DNA of 9,813 nt from an uncultured Eubacterium sp. Its GTDB lineage: Bacteria > Bacillota > Clostridia > Peptostreptococcales > Anaerovoracaceae. The notes beneath the pieces were generated by a model. It was not told where the DNA came from, ran no database searches, and worked only from the letters and a program-made list of their open reading frames with translations. This document shows positions 1 through 6,387 of the stretch, one piece after another. A program made the translations under genes and the position numbers. Location: contig UQNP01000060.1 in assembly GCA_900542385.1 (NCBI GenBank), positions 1 through 9,813 on the forward strand, written 5' to 3'. Positions within the stretch are counted from its first letter, which is position 1. The number at the start of each line of letters is the position of its first letter.

Positions 1-940
1 TTTTGCGTTTTTTTCCTTCAGGAAGCTGTGCAGTGATTATCGCTGCAAACATGAGCACGCATCCCATATACTCATATGAAGTGAGGATCTCTCCGAAAAA
101 TATCCTTCCTGCAAGAAGCGAAAACACCGTTTCCATAGAAAGCACCAGACAGGCTATATTAGGCTCTGTGAGCTTCTGACCTATGGTCTGAAACGTGTAT
201 CCAACCGCACATGAAAAAACACCGGCATAAATAACAGGTACTGCCGCACTCCTTAATGCTGCAAAGCTTATATCCTCAAATATTATGGCAGGTACAATGC
301 ACAAGAGCCCCGCGGTTATAAATTGAAGACATGTGAGCATTACCGGATTTATATCCTTCACGAAATGATCTATAGTATGTATGTGGACTGCACACAGAAA
401 AGATGCGCAAAGCATCATCACATCTCCGAAGGTCACTGAATCAAGTCCCCGGTAAAGACATAACAGACACATTCCGGCAAGTCCTATCACAACGGCTATC
501 CACACATTTCTTCGGCATTTTTTGCCTAAAAACAATCCCATTATCGGAGTTATAAGGATATACAGAGCCGTGATGAATCCTGCTTTGCCAACTGTAGTAT
601 ACGGCAGACCGAGCTGCTGTATCAATATCACCGCTCCTATCAGACTTCCGCAGCATATTGCAGCTAAAAAGATATTCTTTCTTCTTTTTATCAACACTTC
701 TTCTGTAGAAATACTTTGTTCTTCATCTGAAGTATCATAGCTTTTCAGCAGTTTTTTCTTTTCTTTGCCGTTTACGATAACTGCAACAGGGAGCATTACA
801 ACTCCGCCCATCAGACATCTTATCGTAGTGAACCAAAGAGGCCCTATGCTTTCAAGTCCGGCTTTCTGCGCCACCAGCGAACATCCCCATACGAGAGCCG
901 CCATTATTAAAAACGCATAGCCCTTCGCAGAATTATTCAT
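1..940 (-). CDS. EamA/DMT-family transporter (3' end cut by window edge)
   Basis: This is a multi-pass inner-membrane protein of the drug/metabolite transporter superfamily; the substrate cannot be told from sequence. An uninterrupted frame of 313 codons runs from ATG at 940 to the window edge. It shows the two EamA repeats: the first begins with FLIMAALVWGCSLVAQKAG (residues 10-28), and the second carries TEPNIACLVLSMETVFSLLAG (about 258-278), then GEILTSYEYMGC. Members are usually near 300 residues and the visible end (QLPEGKKRK) looks like a cytoplasmic tail, so little is missing. A charged loop of about 32 residues (roughly 58-89, with KEKKK and DTSDEEQ) between the second and third membrane segments is longer than usual. 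The start lies 3 bases after the stop of the Spx/ArsC-like gene, so the two are probably co-transcribed. The ribosome site is weak (AAGGAT, rather far upstream). Confidence 0.9.
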   Translation of the reverse strand, partial: MNNSAKGYAFLIMAALVWGCSLVAQKAGLESIGPLWFTTIRCLMGGVVMLPVAVIVNGKEKKKLLKSYDTSDEEQSISTEEVLIKRRKNIFLAAICCGSLIGAVILIQQLGLPYTTVGKAGFITALYILITPIMGLFLGKKCRRNVWIAVVIGLAGMCLLCLYRGLDSVTFGDVMMLCASFLCAVHIHTIDHFVKDINPVMLTCLQFITAGLLCIVPAIIFEDISFAALRSAAVPVIYAGVFSCAVGYTFQTIGQKLTEPNIACLVLSMETVFSLLAGRIFFGEILTSYEYMGCVLMFAAIITAQLPEGKKRK

Positions 941-943
941 CCG

Positions 944-1285
944 CTAAAACACCCAATCCTTTTCTTTAAATCCAATAAGAATCCTGTCACCGTCTATGAG
1001 AAGCGGCCTCTTTACCAGCATTCCGTCCGATGCCAGCAATTTTATCTTCTCATCATCTTCCATCTCTGTCAGTTTGTCTTTAAGTCCCAGTTCCCTGTAT
1101 TTTACACCACTGGTATTGAAAAACTTCTTCACCGGAAGTCCGCTCTTTTCTATCCATTCGCGAAGCTCGCTTTCCGTTGGATTTTCCTCGATTATATTCC
1201 TGTCTTCAAAATCCACACCACAGTCTTCCAAATGCTTTTTCGCCTTTCTGCAAGTAGAGCATTTAGGATATTCTATAAACAGCAT
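944..1285 (-). CDS. Spx/ArsC-like thioredoxin-fold protein
   Basis: A 113-residue protein of the arsenate reductase/Spx/MgsR family. The motif EYPKCSTCRKAKKHL places a CXXC pair at C9 and C12, where the family has its redox or catalytic cysteine. The C-terminal part reads LVKRPLLIDGDRILIGFKEKDW, with the Arg-Pro signature shared by ArsC and Spx relatives. Members act as glutaredoxin-like reductases or, for true Spx, bind the RNA polymerase alpha subunit during thiol stress. The sequence looks closer to the small YusI/YffB-like branch than to real Spx, so I leave the symbol empty. I chose ATG 1285 over an upstream in-frame start at 1348 because AAGGAG sits 6 to 7 bases before it and the CXXC then falls at the usual N-terminal position. 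It is followed after 3 bases by the EamA transporter gene. Confidence 0.88.
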   Translation of the reverse strand: MLFIEYPKCSTCRKAKKHLEDCGVDFEDRNIIEENPTESELREWIEKSGLPVKKFFNTSGVKYRELGLKDKLTEMEDDEKIKLLASDGMLVKRPLLIDGDRILIGFKEKDWVF

Positions 1286-1301
1286 ATTGCACTCCTTCCC
1301 T

Positions 1302-1316
1302 GCGGTATTTAACCGC
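1302..1316 (-). promoter_or_regulatory. Small hairpin in leader of Spx/ArsC-like gene
   Basis: GCGGT and ACCGC arms of 5 bases flank a 5-base A/T loop, ending about 9 bases before the AAGGAG ribosome site. No U-tract follows, so it is not a terminator. It might tune translation or mRNA stability; no function can be shown from sequence alone. Confidence 0.3.
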
Positions 1317-1338
1317 CCATCCTTAACCGATATGATGT

Positions 1339-1369
1339 ATTCTATCATATATATTTCTTTTCATGTACA
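1339..1369 (-). promoter_or_regulatory. Possible sigma-A promoter for Spx/ArsC-like gene
   Basis: A -10-like TAGAAT (1339-1344) has a -35-like TGTACA (1364-1369) with a long 19-base spacer. It lies between the rpmF terminator and the gene, where a promoter is expected, but both boxes and the spacing are imperfect. Confidence 0.3.
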
Positions 1370-1380
1370 TTTTTTTATAC

Positions 1381-1407
1381 GAAAAAGCGGCATCATCGAT
1401 GCCGCCT
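1381..1407 (-). terminator. Intrinsic terminator after rpmF
   Basis: Read on the minus strand, a perfect 8-bp GC-rich stem (GCGGCATC at 1387-1394 pairing with GATGCCGC at 1398-1405) with a 3-base loop is followed directly by TTTTTC. It lies about 33 bases beyond the rpmF stop. On the plus strand the run after the stem is weaker, and no plus-strand gene enters from the left. Confidence 0.92.
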
Positions 1408-1439
1408 TATCAATTTCAATTACGTTATCAACGCTCCGA

Positions 1440-1625
1440 CTACATATCCTGCGATGCCATAACATCTTTGCCATCGTAATAGTTGCAGTTAGGGCATACT
1501 CTGTGCGGGAGCTTTGGCTCATGACACTGAGGACAGATCGAAAGTCCCGGTGCCTTCATTTTCATATTCGGAGATCTTCTCTTATCTCTTCTGGCTTTTG
1601 AAGTTTTTCTCTTAGGTACTGCCAT
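1440..1625 (-). CDS. rpmF: 50S ribosomal protein L32
   Basis: A 61-residue ribosomal protein L32 of the large subunit. It begins with the typical [17 protein letters not shown] and carries a zinc-ribbon pair, CPQC (C31, C34) and CPNC (C44, C47), so it is the zinc-binding C+ form. ATG 1625 is set by the family N-terminus and by an excellent AAGGAGGTG ribosome site 7 bases upstream; the frame stays open further upstream but that part does not look like L32. It has its own promoter and terminator and so appears to be a single-gene unit. In many Firmicutes a DUF177 (YceD) gene precedes rpmF and plsX follows it; neither is present here. Confidence 0.98.
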   Translation of the reverse strand: MAVPKRKTSKARRDKRRSPNMKMKAPGLSICPQCHEPKLPHRVCPNCNYYDGKDVMASQDM

Positions 1626-1661
1626 TCTTACACCTCCTTGCTCCAATTTAGTATATAACTG

Positions 1662-1678
1662 GTGAAAAAAGTTTTCAC
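1662..1678 (-). promoter_or_regulatory. Leader hairpin upstream of rpmF
   Basis: In the roughly 75-base leader, GTGAAAA and TTTTCAC form a 7-bp stem with a 3-base loop, about 25 bases before the ribosome site. It could be a feedback or stability element, as ribosomal protein leaders often carry such structures, but no known leader motif is recognised. The stem is A/T-rich and might be chance. Confidence 0.35.
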
Positions 1679-1708
1679 TGCTCAGTTTTTTCGTTCCACA
1701 ACTTCTAA

Positions 1709-1738
1709 AGTATACCGCCCGCCGGCATAGCTTGTCAA
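1709..1738 (-). promoter_or_regulatory. Strong sigma-A promoter for rpmF
   Basis: Read on the minus strand, a perfect -35 TTGACA (1733-1738) and a -10 TATACT (1709-1714) are separated by 18 bases. The expected transcription start is near 1702. It lies between the ackA stop and rpmF, in keeping with high expression of a ribosomal protein. Confidence 0.85.
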
Positions 1739-1782
1739 TAGATATTTTGCCCGGCACAAAGAAATTGCGTTAAATAAGCTTA

Positions 1783-2988
1783 TTAAGCTCTCTTACCTGT
1801 TACTATTTCATATGTGTCTCTTGCGATCATAAGCTCTTCGTTGGTAGGTACCAGAAGCACTTTTACTTTCGAATCGTCTCTTGAAACGATCATTTCCTTG
1901 CCTCTTACCTTATTCTTTACAACATCAAGCTTTATTCCAAGATTTCCAAGGTCGTTGCATATTATATCTCTCATTGCTATGTCGTTCTCACCGACGCCTG
2001 CCGTAAATACTATAGCATCTACACCGTTCATCTCAGCAATATATGCACCTATGTAGAATCTTACTCTATGAGCAAATACTTTGAGCGCCAGCATAGCTCT
2101 CTCGTTTCCTTCTTCAGCAGCTCTCTCTATGTCTCTGAAGTCGCTTGAAACTCCGGAAATACCGAGGACACCGGATTTCTTATTGAGAATATCATTCATA
2201 ACTCCGGGAGCAAGATTTTCTTTTTCTCTTATAAATGTAACGATAGCAGGGTCTATATCTCCGCTTCTTGTTCCCATAACGAGACCTTCAAGCGGAGTGA
2301 ATCCCATGGAAGTATCTATACATTTTCCTCTCTTTATAGCTGATACCGAAGCGCCGTTACCAAGGTGGCAGGTTATGATCTTGAGGTCATCAAGGCTTAC
2401 ATTCAGCATATCTGCTGCTCTCTGAGCAACGTATTTATGGCTCGTTCCGTGGAATCCGTATCTTCTTACGCCGTATTTTTCATAGTATTCATAAGGTATT
2501 GCGTAAATATATGATTCTGGAGGCATAGTCTGATGAAAAGCAGTATCAAATACGCCGACCATAGGTGTATCCGGCATGAGTTCCTGACACGCTGCGATAC
2601 CCAGAAGATTAGGCGGATTATGAAGCGGTGCGAGATCTATACACTCTTCGAGAGCCTTTATTACAGGCTCTTCCAGCAGTACCGAATGAGCAAATTTTTC
2701 ACCTGCGTGAACTACTCTATGGCCTACAGCACCTATTTCGCTCATATCTTTAACAACGCCGTGATTTTCATCCTGTATTGCCATAAGGACATGCGAGATC
2801 GCATCTTTGTGATCATCCATAGGAACTATAAGCTGGAATTTTTCGCATCCCGTTTTTTCGTGTGTTATCACTGAGCCTTCCATTCCTATTCTCTCTACCA
2901 GACCCTTGCAGAGCAACGATTCGTTCGTCATATCAAGCACCTGATATTTAAGTGAAGAACTGCCGCAGTTGATTACTAAAACTTTCAT
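1783..2988 (-). CDS. ackA: Acetate kinase
   Basis: A 401-residue cytosolic enzyme that interconverts acetyl phosphate + ADP and acetate + ATP, the substrate-level ATP step of fermentation. It opens with [16 protein letters not shown] (N7, S10, S12). All classical active-site residues fall at the numbers used for the Methanosarcina enzyme: R91 (GHRVVHAGE), H123, D148 (FDTAFHQ), H180 (GFHGTSH), R241 (MGTRSGD) and E384 (PTNEEL). The phosphate and adenosine motifs HLGNGAS and FTAGVGEN are present. The length is standard. GGAGG lies 9 bases before ATG 2988. The usual partner pta is not in the window; upstream is tmcAL, which also uses acetate. A dedicated promoter precedes it, and no convincing terminator follows before the rpmF promoter. 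Confidence 0.99.
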   Translation of the reverse strand: MKVLVINCGSSSLKYQVLDMTNESLLCKGLVERIGMEGSVITHEKTGCEKFQLIVPMDDHKDAISHVLMAIQDENHGVVKDMSEIGAVGHRVVHAGEKFAHSVLLEEPVIKALEECIDLAPLHNPPNLLGIAACQELMPDTPMVGVFDTAFHQTMPPESYIYAIPYEYYEKYGVRRYGFHGTSHKYVAQRAADMLNVSLDDLKIITCHLGNGASVSAIKRGKCIDTSMGFTPLEGLVMGTRSGDIDPAIVTFIREKENLAPGVMNDILNKKSGVLGISGVSSDFRDIERAAEEGNERAMLALKVFAHRVRFYIGAYIAEMNGVDAIVFTAGVGENDIAMRDIICNDLGNLGIKLDVVKNKVRGKEMIVSRDDSKVKVLLVPTNEELMIARDTYEIVTGKRA

Positions 2989-3010
2989 TTACGATTTCCT
3001 CCATATTATC

Positions 3011-3050
3011 ATCTGTTTTTAATATACTCATTGTTTAAATCTGTTTTTAA
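3011..3050 (-). repeat. Direct repeat pair in ackA leader
   Basis: The 12-mer TTAAAAACAGAT (minus-strand reading) occurs twice, at 3039-3050 and 3011-3022, with 28 bases between starts. Both copies lie between the -10 box and the ackA ribosome site, so they are in the 5' untranslated RNA. They could be an operator or RNA-binding pair, or chance in A/T-rich DNA. Confidence 0.5.
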
Positions 3051-3061
3051 GCAACTATAAT

Positions 3062-3090
3062 ATTATAACCCGTATAAATATTTCATTCAA
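3062..3090 (-). promoter_or_regulatory. Sigma-A promoter for ackA
   Basis: A consensus -10 TATAAT (3062-3067) and a -35 TTGAAT (3085-3090) are exactly 17 bases apart on the minus strand. The -35 box starts 5 bases past the tmcAL stop codon. The predicted transcription start near 3055 gives a leader of about 65 bases. Confidence 0.82.
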
Positions 3091-3095
3091 GGTAT

Positions 3096-4307
3096 TTACT
3101 CAATTTTTATATACGGTCTGACCACTTTATCTGAAAAATCATACAATCCCCTTCCGTTTATAAGGTTGTACATATCCGAAGCAATAAAATCATAATAAAG
3201 CGTTCTCTTTACATCCGGAAATTTTGCTGCATCTTTATTTACGTTTGTTATTACAGGGATATCGTACGAATCATCTTTTTTCAATTGCCTGATTAGCTCT
3301 CTTCCCTTTTCCCCTGCCGCCAGCACTCTGGCATACTTACAAAACTCAGGAGTCTTTTCTTTCAATCCTACAAGTACATATATAAGAAGTCTTCTGACGG
3401 CTGACTCCGTATATCTCCTGGATGTGACCGCTTTGGTCAGTTCATCCCATGAGCCGGCCTTTACGATTTCTTTTTTCAATTTGTTCTCAAGGCCTTCCCC
3501 CATACAATATATGGATTCAAGACTCTCTCTGTCAGATCTTAATATATCGCTTCTTATTATATTAAAGGCATCTTCTTTCCATCCGGTATAACCCTGATTT
3601 TCTCCCATGAATTCTGCCGTATTCTCAGTGACATACATAATGGCTTTTTCGTCTTTTCTTCTCATCATTTCTCTTATCACCGATGCTCCGGCAAATTTTT
3701 TTTGAGCATTCTCGTCAAAATATCCTGATCCGTAACGTCTCAGCGAAACAGCCTCCGGAACTTTTACACCCTGATTTTCCCAGTATATGATGCGTTTTAT
3801 ATACTCGATCCCGAGAATGTTGTTCGGTAATCTCATAAATTCCGAACTTTCTTTCCCTAAAACACTCTCCACGGCCATCTGATTTCCCCTGGCAAAGGAA
3901 TATCCGTCTCCCATGAATTTCGCTCTTTTTTCAGATATTTCATGCTTATTTTCGATCAGACGTTCCGCAAATCTGCGCATGCTCTCAGCATCCCCGGATT
4001 CCGTGCCGAAAGATATGTGTGTTGCACCAAGTCCTCTTAGTATATCCACAGCGCCTTCAGCAAACATCTCTGCTCTGTTGCATGCAAAAATAAAAGGAAG
4101 TTCAACTACAAGATCCACACCTTCCTCGACCGCTGCCCGGCTCCTCGTCCATTTGTCAAATACTGCGGCTTCGCCTCTCTGAGTAAAATTTCCGCTCATT
4201 ACAGCCACCGTGCAGTCTGCATTTGTTATTTCCTTTGATTTTTCAAGATGATACTTATGTCCCCTGTGAAACGGGTTGTATTCCGCTGTTATTCCCAGTA
4301 TATTCAT
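3096..4307 (-). CDS. tmcAL: tRNA(Met) cytidine acetate ligase (YlbM family)
   Basis: A 403-residue protein of the TmcAL/YlbM family. In B. subtilis TmcAL activates acetate with ATP to acetyl-adenylate and acetylates the wobble C34 of elongator tRNA(Met), giving ac4C. The N-terminal nucleotidyltransferase fold is clear: GITAEYNPFHRGHKYHL carries the HxGH signature at H14-H17, followed by VMSGNFTQRGE (37-46), DKWTR (51-55) and FGTESG (100-105). The family segment LPNNILGIEYIKR follows in the middle. The length is close to the B. subtilis protein. I chose ATG 4307 because the protein then begins at the conserved MNILGITAEYNP; an earlier in-frame start at 4364 would add a poor, cysteine-rich leader overlapping ylbJ. 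The gap to ylbJ is 7 bases and the ribosome site is weak (GATGG), so translational coupling is likely. Confidence 0.95.
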   Translation of the reverse strand: MNILGITAEYNPFHRGHKYHLEKSKEITNADCTVAVMSGNFTQRGEAAVFDKWTRSRAAVEEGVDLVVELPFIFACNRAEMFAEGAVDILRGLGATHISFGTESGDAESMRRFAERLIENKHEISEKRAKFMGDGYSFARGNQMAVESVLGKESSEFMRLPNNILGIEYIKRIIYWENQGVKVPEAVSLRRYGSGYFDENAQKKFAGASVIREMMRRKDEKAIMYVTENTAEFMGENQGYTGWKEDAFNIIRSDILRSDRESLESIYCMGEGLENKLKKEIVKAGSWDELTKAVTSRRYTESAVRRLLIYVLVGLKEKTPEFCKYARVLAAGEKGRELIRQLKKDDSYDIPVITNVNKDAAKFPDVKRTLYYDFIASDMYNLINGRGLYDFSDKVVRPYIKIE

Positions 4308-4314
4308 GTATCCA

Positions 4315-5235
4315 TCATAACATAACAATAGCGATAATGAAAGCTGACACCGCCGAAAACACACAGTGAGTAAACTTGCTGAGCAAAATATATCCCATAG
4401 AAACTCCGCTCCCCGAAAGCATGCTCGCAGACTGTCCTATGACCGAAAGTCCTCCCCATGACATAATTGCTGAGCACAACACGCATTTCACGCCTATTCC
4501 GGCATCCGTACATTCAGCAACAGCTCCGCATCCCACTGTCATTTCAAAAAATCCTTTTATCAAAGCCCTGATTTCCTGACTGTCAGTAAAGGACAGGCCT
4601 CCACACATATGTATCATATCCGTCACAAAAGTAAAAATAACTATATATGCCAATATTATCCCAAGAGATTTGAAAGATGAAATTATAGCTTCTGTAAACG
4701 ACTCCTGAACACCTGATACAGCGATCACTTCTCTTTTTTCATGATCTTTTTCACCTCTCCCAAGCACTCTTGTATACAATATTCCGTTGACCGCAGCTCC
4801 TATATAATGCGCCGCAGCTATCACGGCACCGCCAACTGCCGATCCGAGCATACCAACCCCTACGGCTCCCATCATGAATGCCGGCCCTGAAGTGCTGCAA
4901 AAGCTCACCAAACGTTTTGCCTCCGACAAAGATATTTCTCCTCTACGCCGCAGATCCCCTATTATTTTAGCCCCCATCGGATATCCGGAAAGCACGCTCA
5001 TGACAAAAGGAAATACTCCTGATTTCAAGTATCTCATTATTCCAATGTTTTGCAGGAAATTTGCACATATGAAAAAAGGCAGCAGAGCCGGCAGCACGTC
5101 AGTCATCCACATAGATATGCCTTTACGTGCTGAGGTCATAGTGATATCAGGAAAAATCACCATGATCACACATCCGCCGGCAGCAGCTGCTGCCGCCAAT
5201 AATATCTTTTTTCCCTTAAATTTAAAAATATCCAT
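4315..5235 (-). CDS. ylbJ: Sporulation integral membrane protein YlbJ/SpoVV-like (short form)
   Basis: A 306-residue, highly hydrophobic protein with about seven or eight predicted membrane segments (near 10-28, 45-62, 73-83, 121-152, 190-206, 250-262 and 280-305). It matches the YlbJ family by SGYPMGAK (83-90), RLVSFCSTSGPAF (108-120), KGFFEMTVG (227-235) and SWGGLSVIGQ (259-268). In B. subtilis YlbJ (SpoVV) is made in the mother cell under sigma-E and moves dipicolinic acid across the outer forespore membrane. That protein is around 400 residues as I recall, so this one is notably short, with compact stretches before SGYP and after residue 155. ATG 5235 has no clear Shine-Dalgarno and lies in a large inverted repeat; an in-frame TGA at 5248-5250 rules out a longer form. 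A later TTG (codon 13) preceded by AAGGGA is an alternative start. Confidence 0.88.
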   Translation of the reverse strand: MDIFKFKGKKILLAAAAAAGGCVIMVIFPDITMTSARKGISMWMTDVLPALLPFFICANFLQNIGIMRYLKSGVFPFVMSVLSGYPMGAKIIGDLRRRGEISLSEAKRLVSFCSTSGPAFMMGAVGVGMLGSAVGGAVIAAAHYIGAAVNGILYTRVLGRGEKDHEKREVIAVSGVQESFTEAIISSFKSLGIILAYIVIFTFVTDMIHMCGGLSFTDSQEIRALIKGFFEMTVGCGAVAECTDAGIGVKCVLCSAIMSWGGLSVIGQSASMLSGSGVSMGYILLSKFTHCVFSAVSAFIIAIVML

Positions 5236-5266
5236 GGTCCATTCTATTCACGGACTATGGATATTT
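5226..5266 (-). repeat. Inverted repeat over the ylbJ start codon
   Basis: Arms at 5226-5240 and 5252-5266 pair at 14 of 15 positions around an 11-base loop. In the minus-strand RNA the ylbJ AUG (5233-5235) lies in the 3' arm, and the arm runs into UUUUUAAAUUU. The structure could hide the start in transcripts arriving from coaD, or work as an A/U-rich intrinsic terminator separating the housekeeping operon from ylbJ. The pairing is seen; the function is inferred. Confidence 0.7.
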
Positions 5267-5270
5267 ATAA
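5241..5270 (-). promoter_or_regulatory. Possible sigma-E-type promoter for ylbJ
   Basis: AATAGAAT (5241-5248) resembles the sigma-E -10 CATACAAT at six of eight bases, and TTATAAAT (5263-5270) with a 14-base spacer contains the ATA core of the -35. Transcription would begin at about the AUG, removing the 5' arm of the hairpin and giving a nearly leaderless message. This rests on weak matches and on the known sigma-E control of ylbJ in B. subtilis. Confidence 0.25.
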
Positions 5271-5277
5271 CCATAAA

Positions 5278-5856
5278 CTATTCTTCTTCGTTCTCTTCCT
5301 GTCCCGGTATCGGCGAAGGCTCCGGCATCTCTTCAGAGTTTACCTGAGTCCTGTAGGACATATCTTTCAGTTCTTCTCTATTAGCTGCGAGCGCAGAATT
5401 TATATCGTCGAAAGCCTTTTCTATACTTGTGAACATCTCTCCGAAATATATGGCGCTAAGATGTTCCATCTTTCCCTGGAAGCTGTGAAGTATACTGTCC
5501 AGATAGTCATATGTTCCGATCTTAAGCTGCTTTGCCGTATTTTCGGTGACTCTCATGAGTTCATCCGCTCTCATTTTCGCTTTAACCGTTATATCGTTGT
5601 TTTCCACGAGAGCGTCAGCCTGTTTCTGTGCGTCATCTATGACTTTTTCATACTGCGTTTTGGCTTCTGCTATTATTCTTTCTCTTTCGTTCTTTATCCA
5701 CTGAGCCTGCTGTATCTCATCCGGCAGTTCCGCCCTTATTTCTCTTACTATCTCAAGAAGTTCCTGTGAATCTACCATTATTTTTCCCGTAAGAGGAAAT
5801 CCCGCAGCTGTATCAACTATCTCTTCAATTTCTTCCAAAAGTTCTAAAACTCTCAT
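5278..5856 (-). CDS. Coiled-coil protein of unknown function (ATPase subunit E/H-like)
   Basis: A 192-residue, highly charged, mostly helical, soluble protein. The N-terminus MRVLELLEEIEEIVDTAAGFP is followed by a helix (about 31-46) and a long coiled coil (about 52-90: NERERIIAEAKTQYEKVIDD and onwards). A second helical section (about 95-165) ends in an acidic, proline-containing tail (EEMPEPSPIPGQEENEEE). Relatives are often labelled 'ATPase' or 'V-type ATPase subunit H' only because the coiled coil resembles stalk subunits; there is no nucleotide-binding motif and no ATPase operon here. A DivIVA-like or scaffold role is possible but unproven. I chose ATG 5856 because AGGAGG lies 6 bases upstream; ATG 5862 directly abuts the ribosome site and is unlikely. 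It lies 10 bases after coaD, so it shares the coaD promoter. Confidence 0.82.
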   Translation of the reverse strand: MRVLELLEEIEEIVDTAAGFPLTGKIMVDSQELLEIVREIRAELPDEIQQAQWIKNERERIIAEAKTQYEKVIDDAQKQADALVENNDITVKAKMRADELMRVTENTAKQLKIGTYDYLDSILHSFQGKMEHLSAIYFGEMFTSIEKAFDDINSALAANREELKDMSYRTQVNSEEMPEPSPIPGQEENEEE

Positions 5857-5862
5857 TTTCAT

Positions 5863-5868
5863 CCTCCT
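5863..5868 (-). promoter_or_regulatory. Ribosome binding site deciding the coiled-coil protein start
   Basis: AGGAGG overlaps the coaD stop codon and leaves 0 bases to ATG 5862 but 6 bases to ATG 5856, which decides in favour of the latter. Confidence 0.8.
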
Positions 5869-6358
5869 ATTTTCTGCGTTCAGCAAGCATGTCCATGCTT
5901 TTTAGTATTTCATCCGGAACCAACCCGTCTATACATCCGCCGAGGGAATGAACTTCCTTTACCATGCTCGAACTTATAAAGGAATACTTCGGATCAGTCA
6001 TTAGAAACACCGTTTCCACTCTTTCATCAAAAAGACGTGCATTCATCTGCGCCATCTGTATCTCATATTCAAAATCTGTTGCCGCCCTCAAACCTCTTAC
6101 GACAACATTGAATCCGTTTTCATTTACATAATTTGCCAGAAGCCCCGAAAAACAATCAACTTTCACATTTTTAAAATCACCCATTGTTTTTCCTATCATT
6201 TCTTTTCTTTCTTCCAATGAAAACATAGACTTCTTGGAAGGGTTTATTATAATACCTATAGTCAGCTGGTCATACAGCTTAGCCGCTCTTTCTATTATAT
6301 TAAAATGACCGTTTGTCAAAGGGTCAAAAGATCCGGTATAAAGAGCTTTCGTTTCCAT
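5867..6358 (-). CDS. coaD: Phosphopantetheine adenylyltransferase
   Basis: A 163-residue enzyme that transfers AMP from ATP to 4'-phosphopantetheine, making dephospho-CoA, the penultimate step of coenzyme A synthesis. Motifs are complete: YTGSFDPLTNGH holds the TxGH nucleotidyltransferase signature (T15-H18), then NPSKKSMFSLEER (39-51), VVRGLRAATDFEYE (86-99) and the ATP-binding ISSSMVKE (128-135). The length matches bacterial CoaD at around 160 residues. ATG 6358 is preferred over a TTG at 6373 because GGAGG (6367-6371) lies 8 bases before the ATG and directly against the TTG. It has its own near-consensus promoter just after the rsmD stop and leads an operon with the coiled-coil gene. Confidence 0.98.
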   Translation of the reverse strand: METKALYTGSFDPLTNGHFNIIERAAKLYDQLTIGIIINPSKKSMFSLEERKEMIGKTMGDFKNVKVDCFSGLLANYVNENGFNVVVRGLRAATDFEYEIQMAQMNARLFDERVETVFLMTDPKYSFISSSMVKEVHSLGGCIDGLVPDEILKSMDMLAERRK

Positions 6359-6387
6359 CTGCCCATCCTCCAAGCTAAAGTTATTTA

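Noticed and set aside
441..656. A 71-codon minus-strand open frame inside the transporter
   Set aside because: It is out of frame with the clear EamA coding frame, which runs unbroken through the region.
996..1601. A 201-codon plus-strand open frame
   Set aside because: It runs antisense to the Spx/ArsC-like gene and rpmF, crosses the terminator, and its composition (serine- and phenylalanine-rich) is that of a shadow frame.
1773..1784. Perfect palindrome AATAAGCTTATT at the ackA stop as a terminator
   Set aside because: The arms are A/T-rich and short, with no usable loop and no real U-tract, so it is not a convincing terminator.
3096..4364. Longer tmcAL start at 4364
   Set aside because: The 19 extra residues are unlike the family N-terminus and overlap ylbJ; ATG 4307 gives the conserved MNILGITAEYNP start.
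5257..5769. A 170-codon plus-strand open frame
   Set aside because: It is antisense to the coiled-coil gene, has no sensible ribosome site and looks like a shadow rich in F, Y and S.
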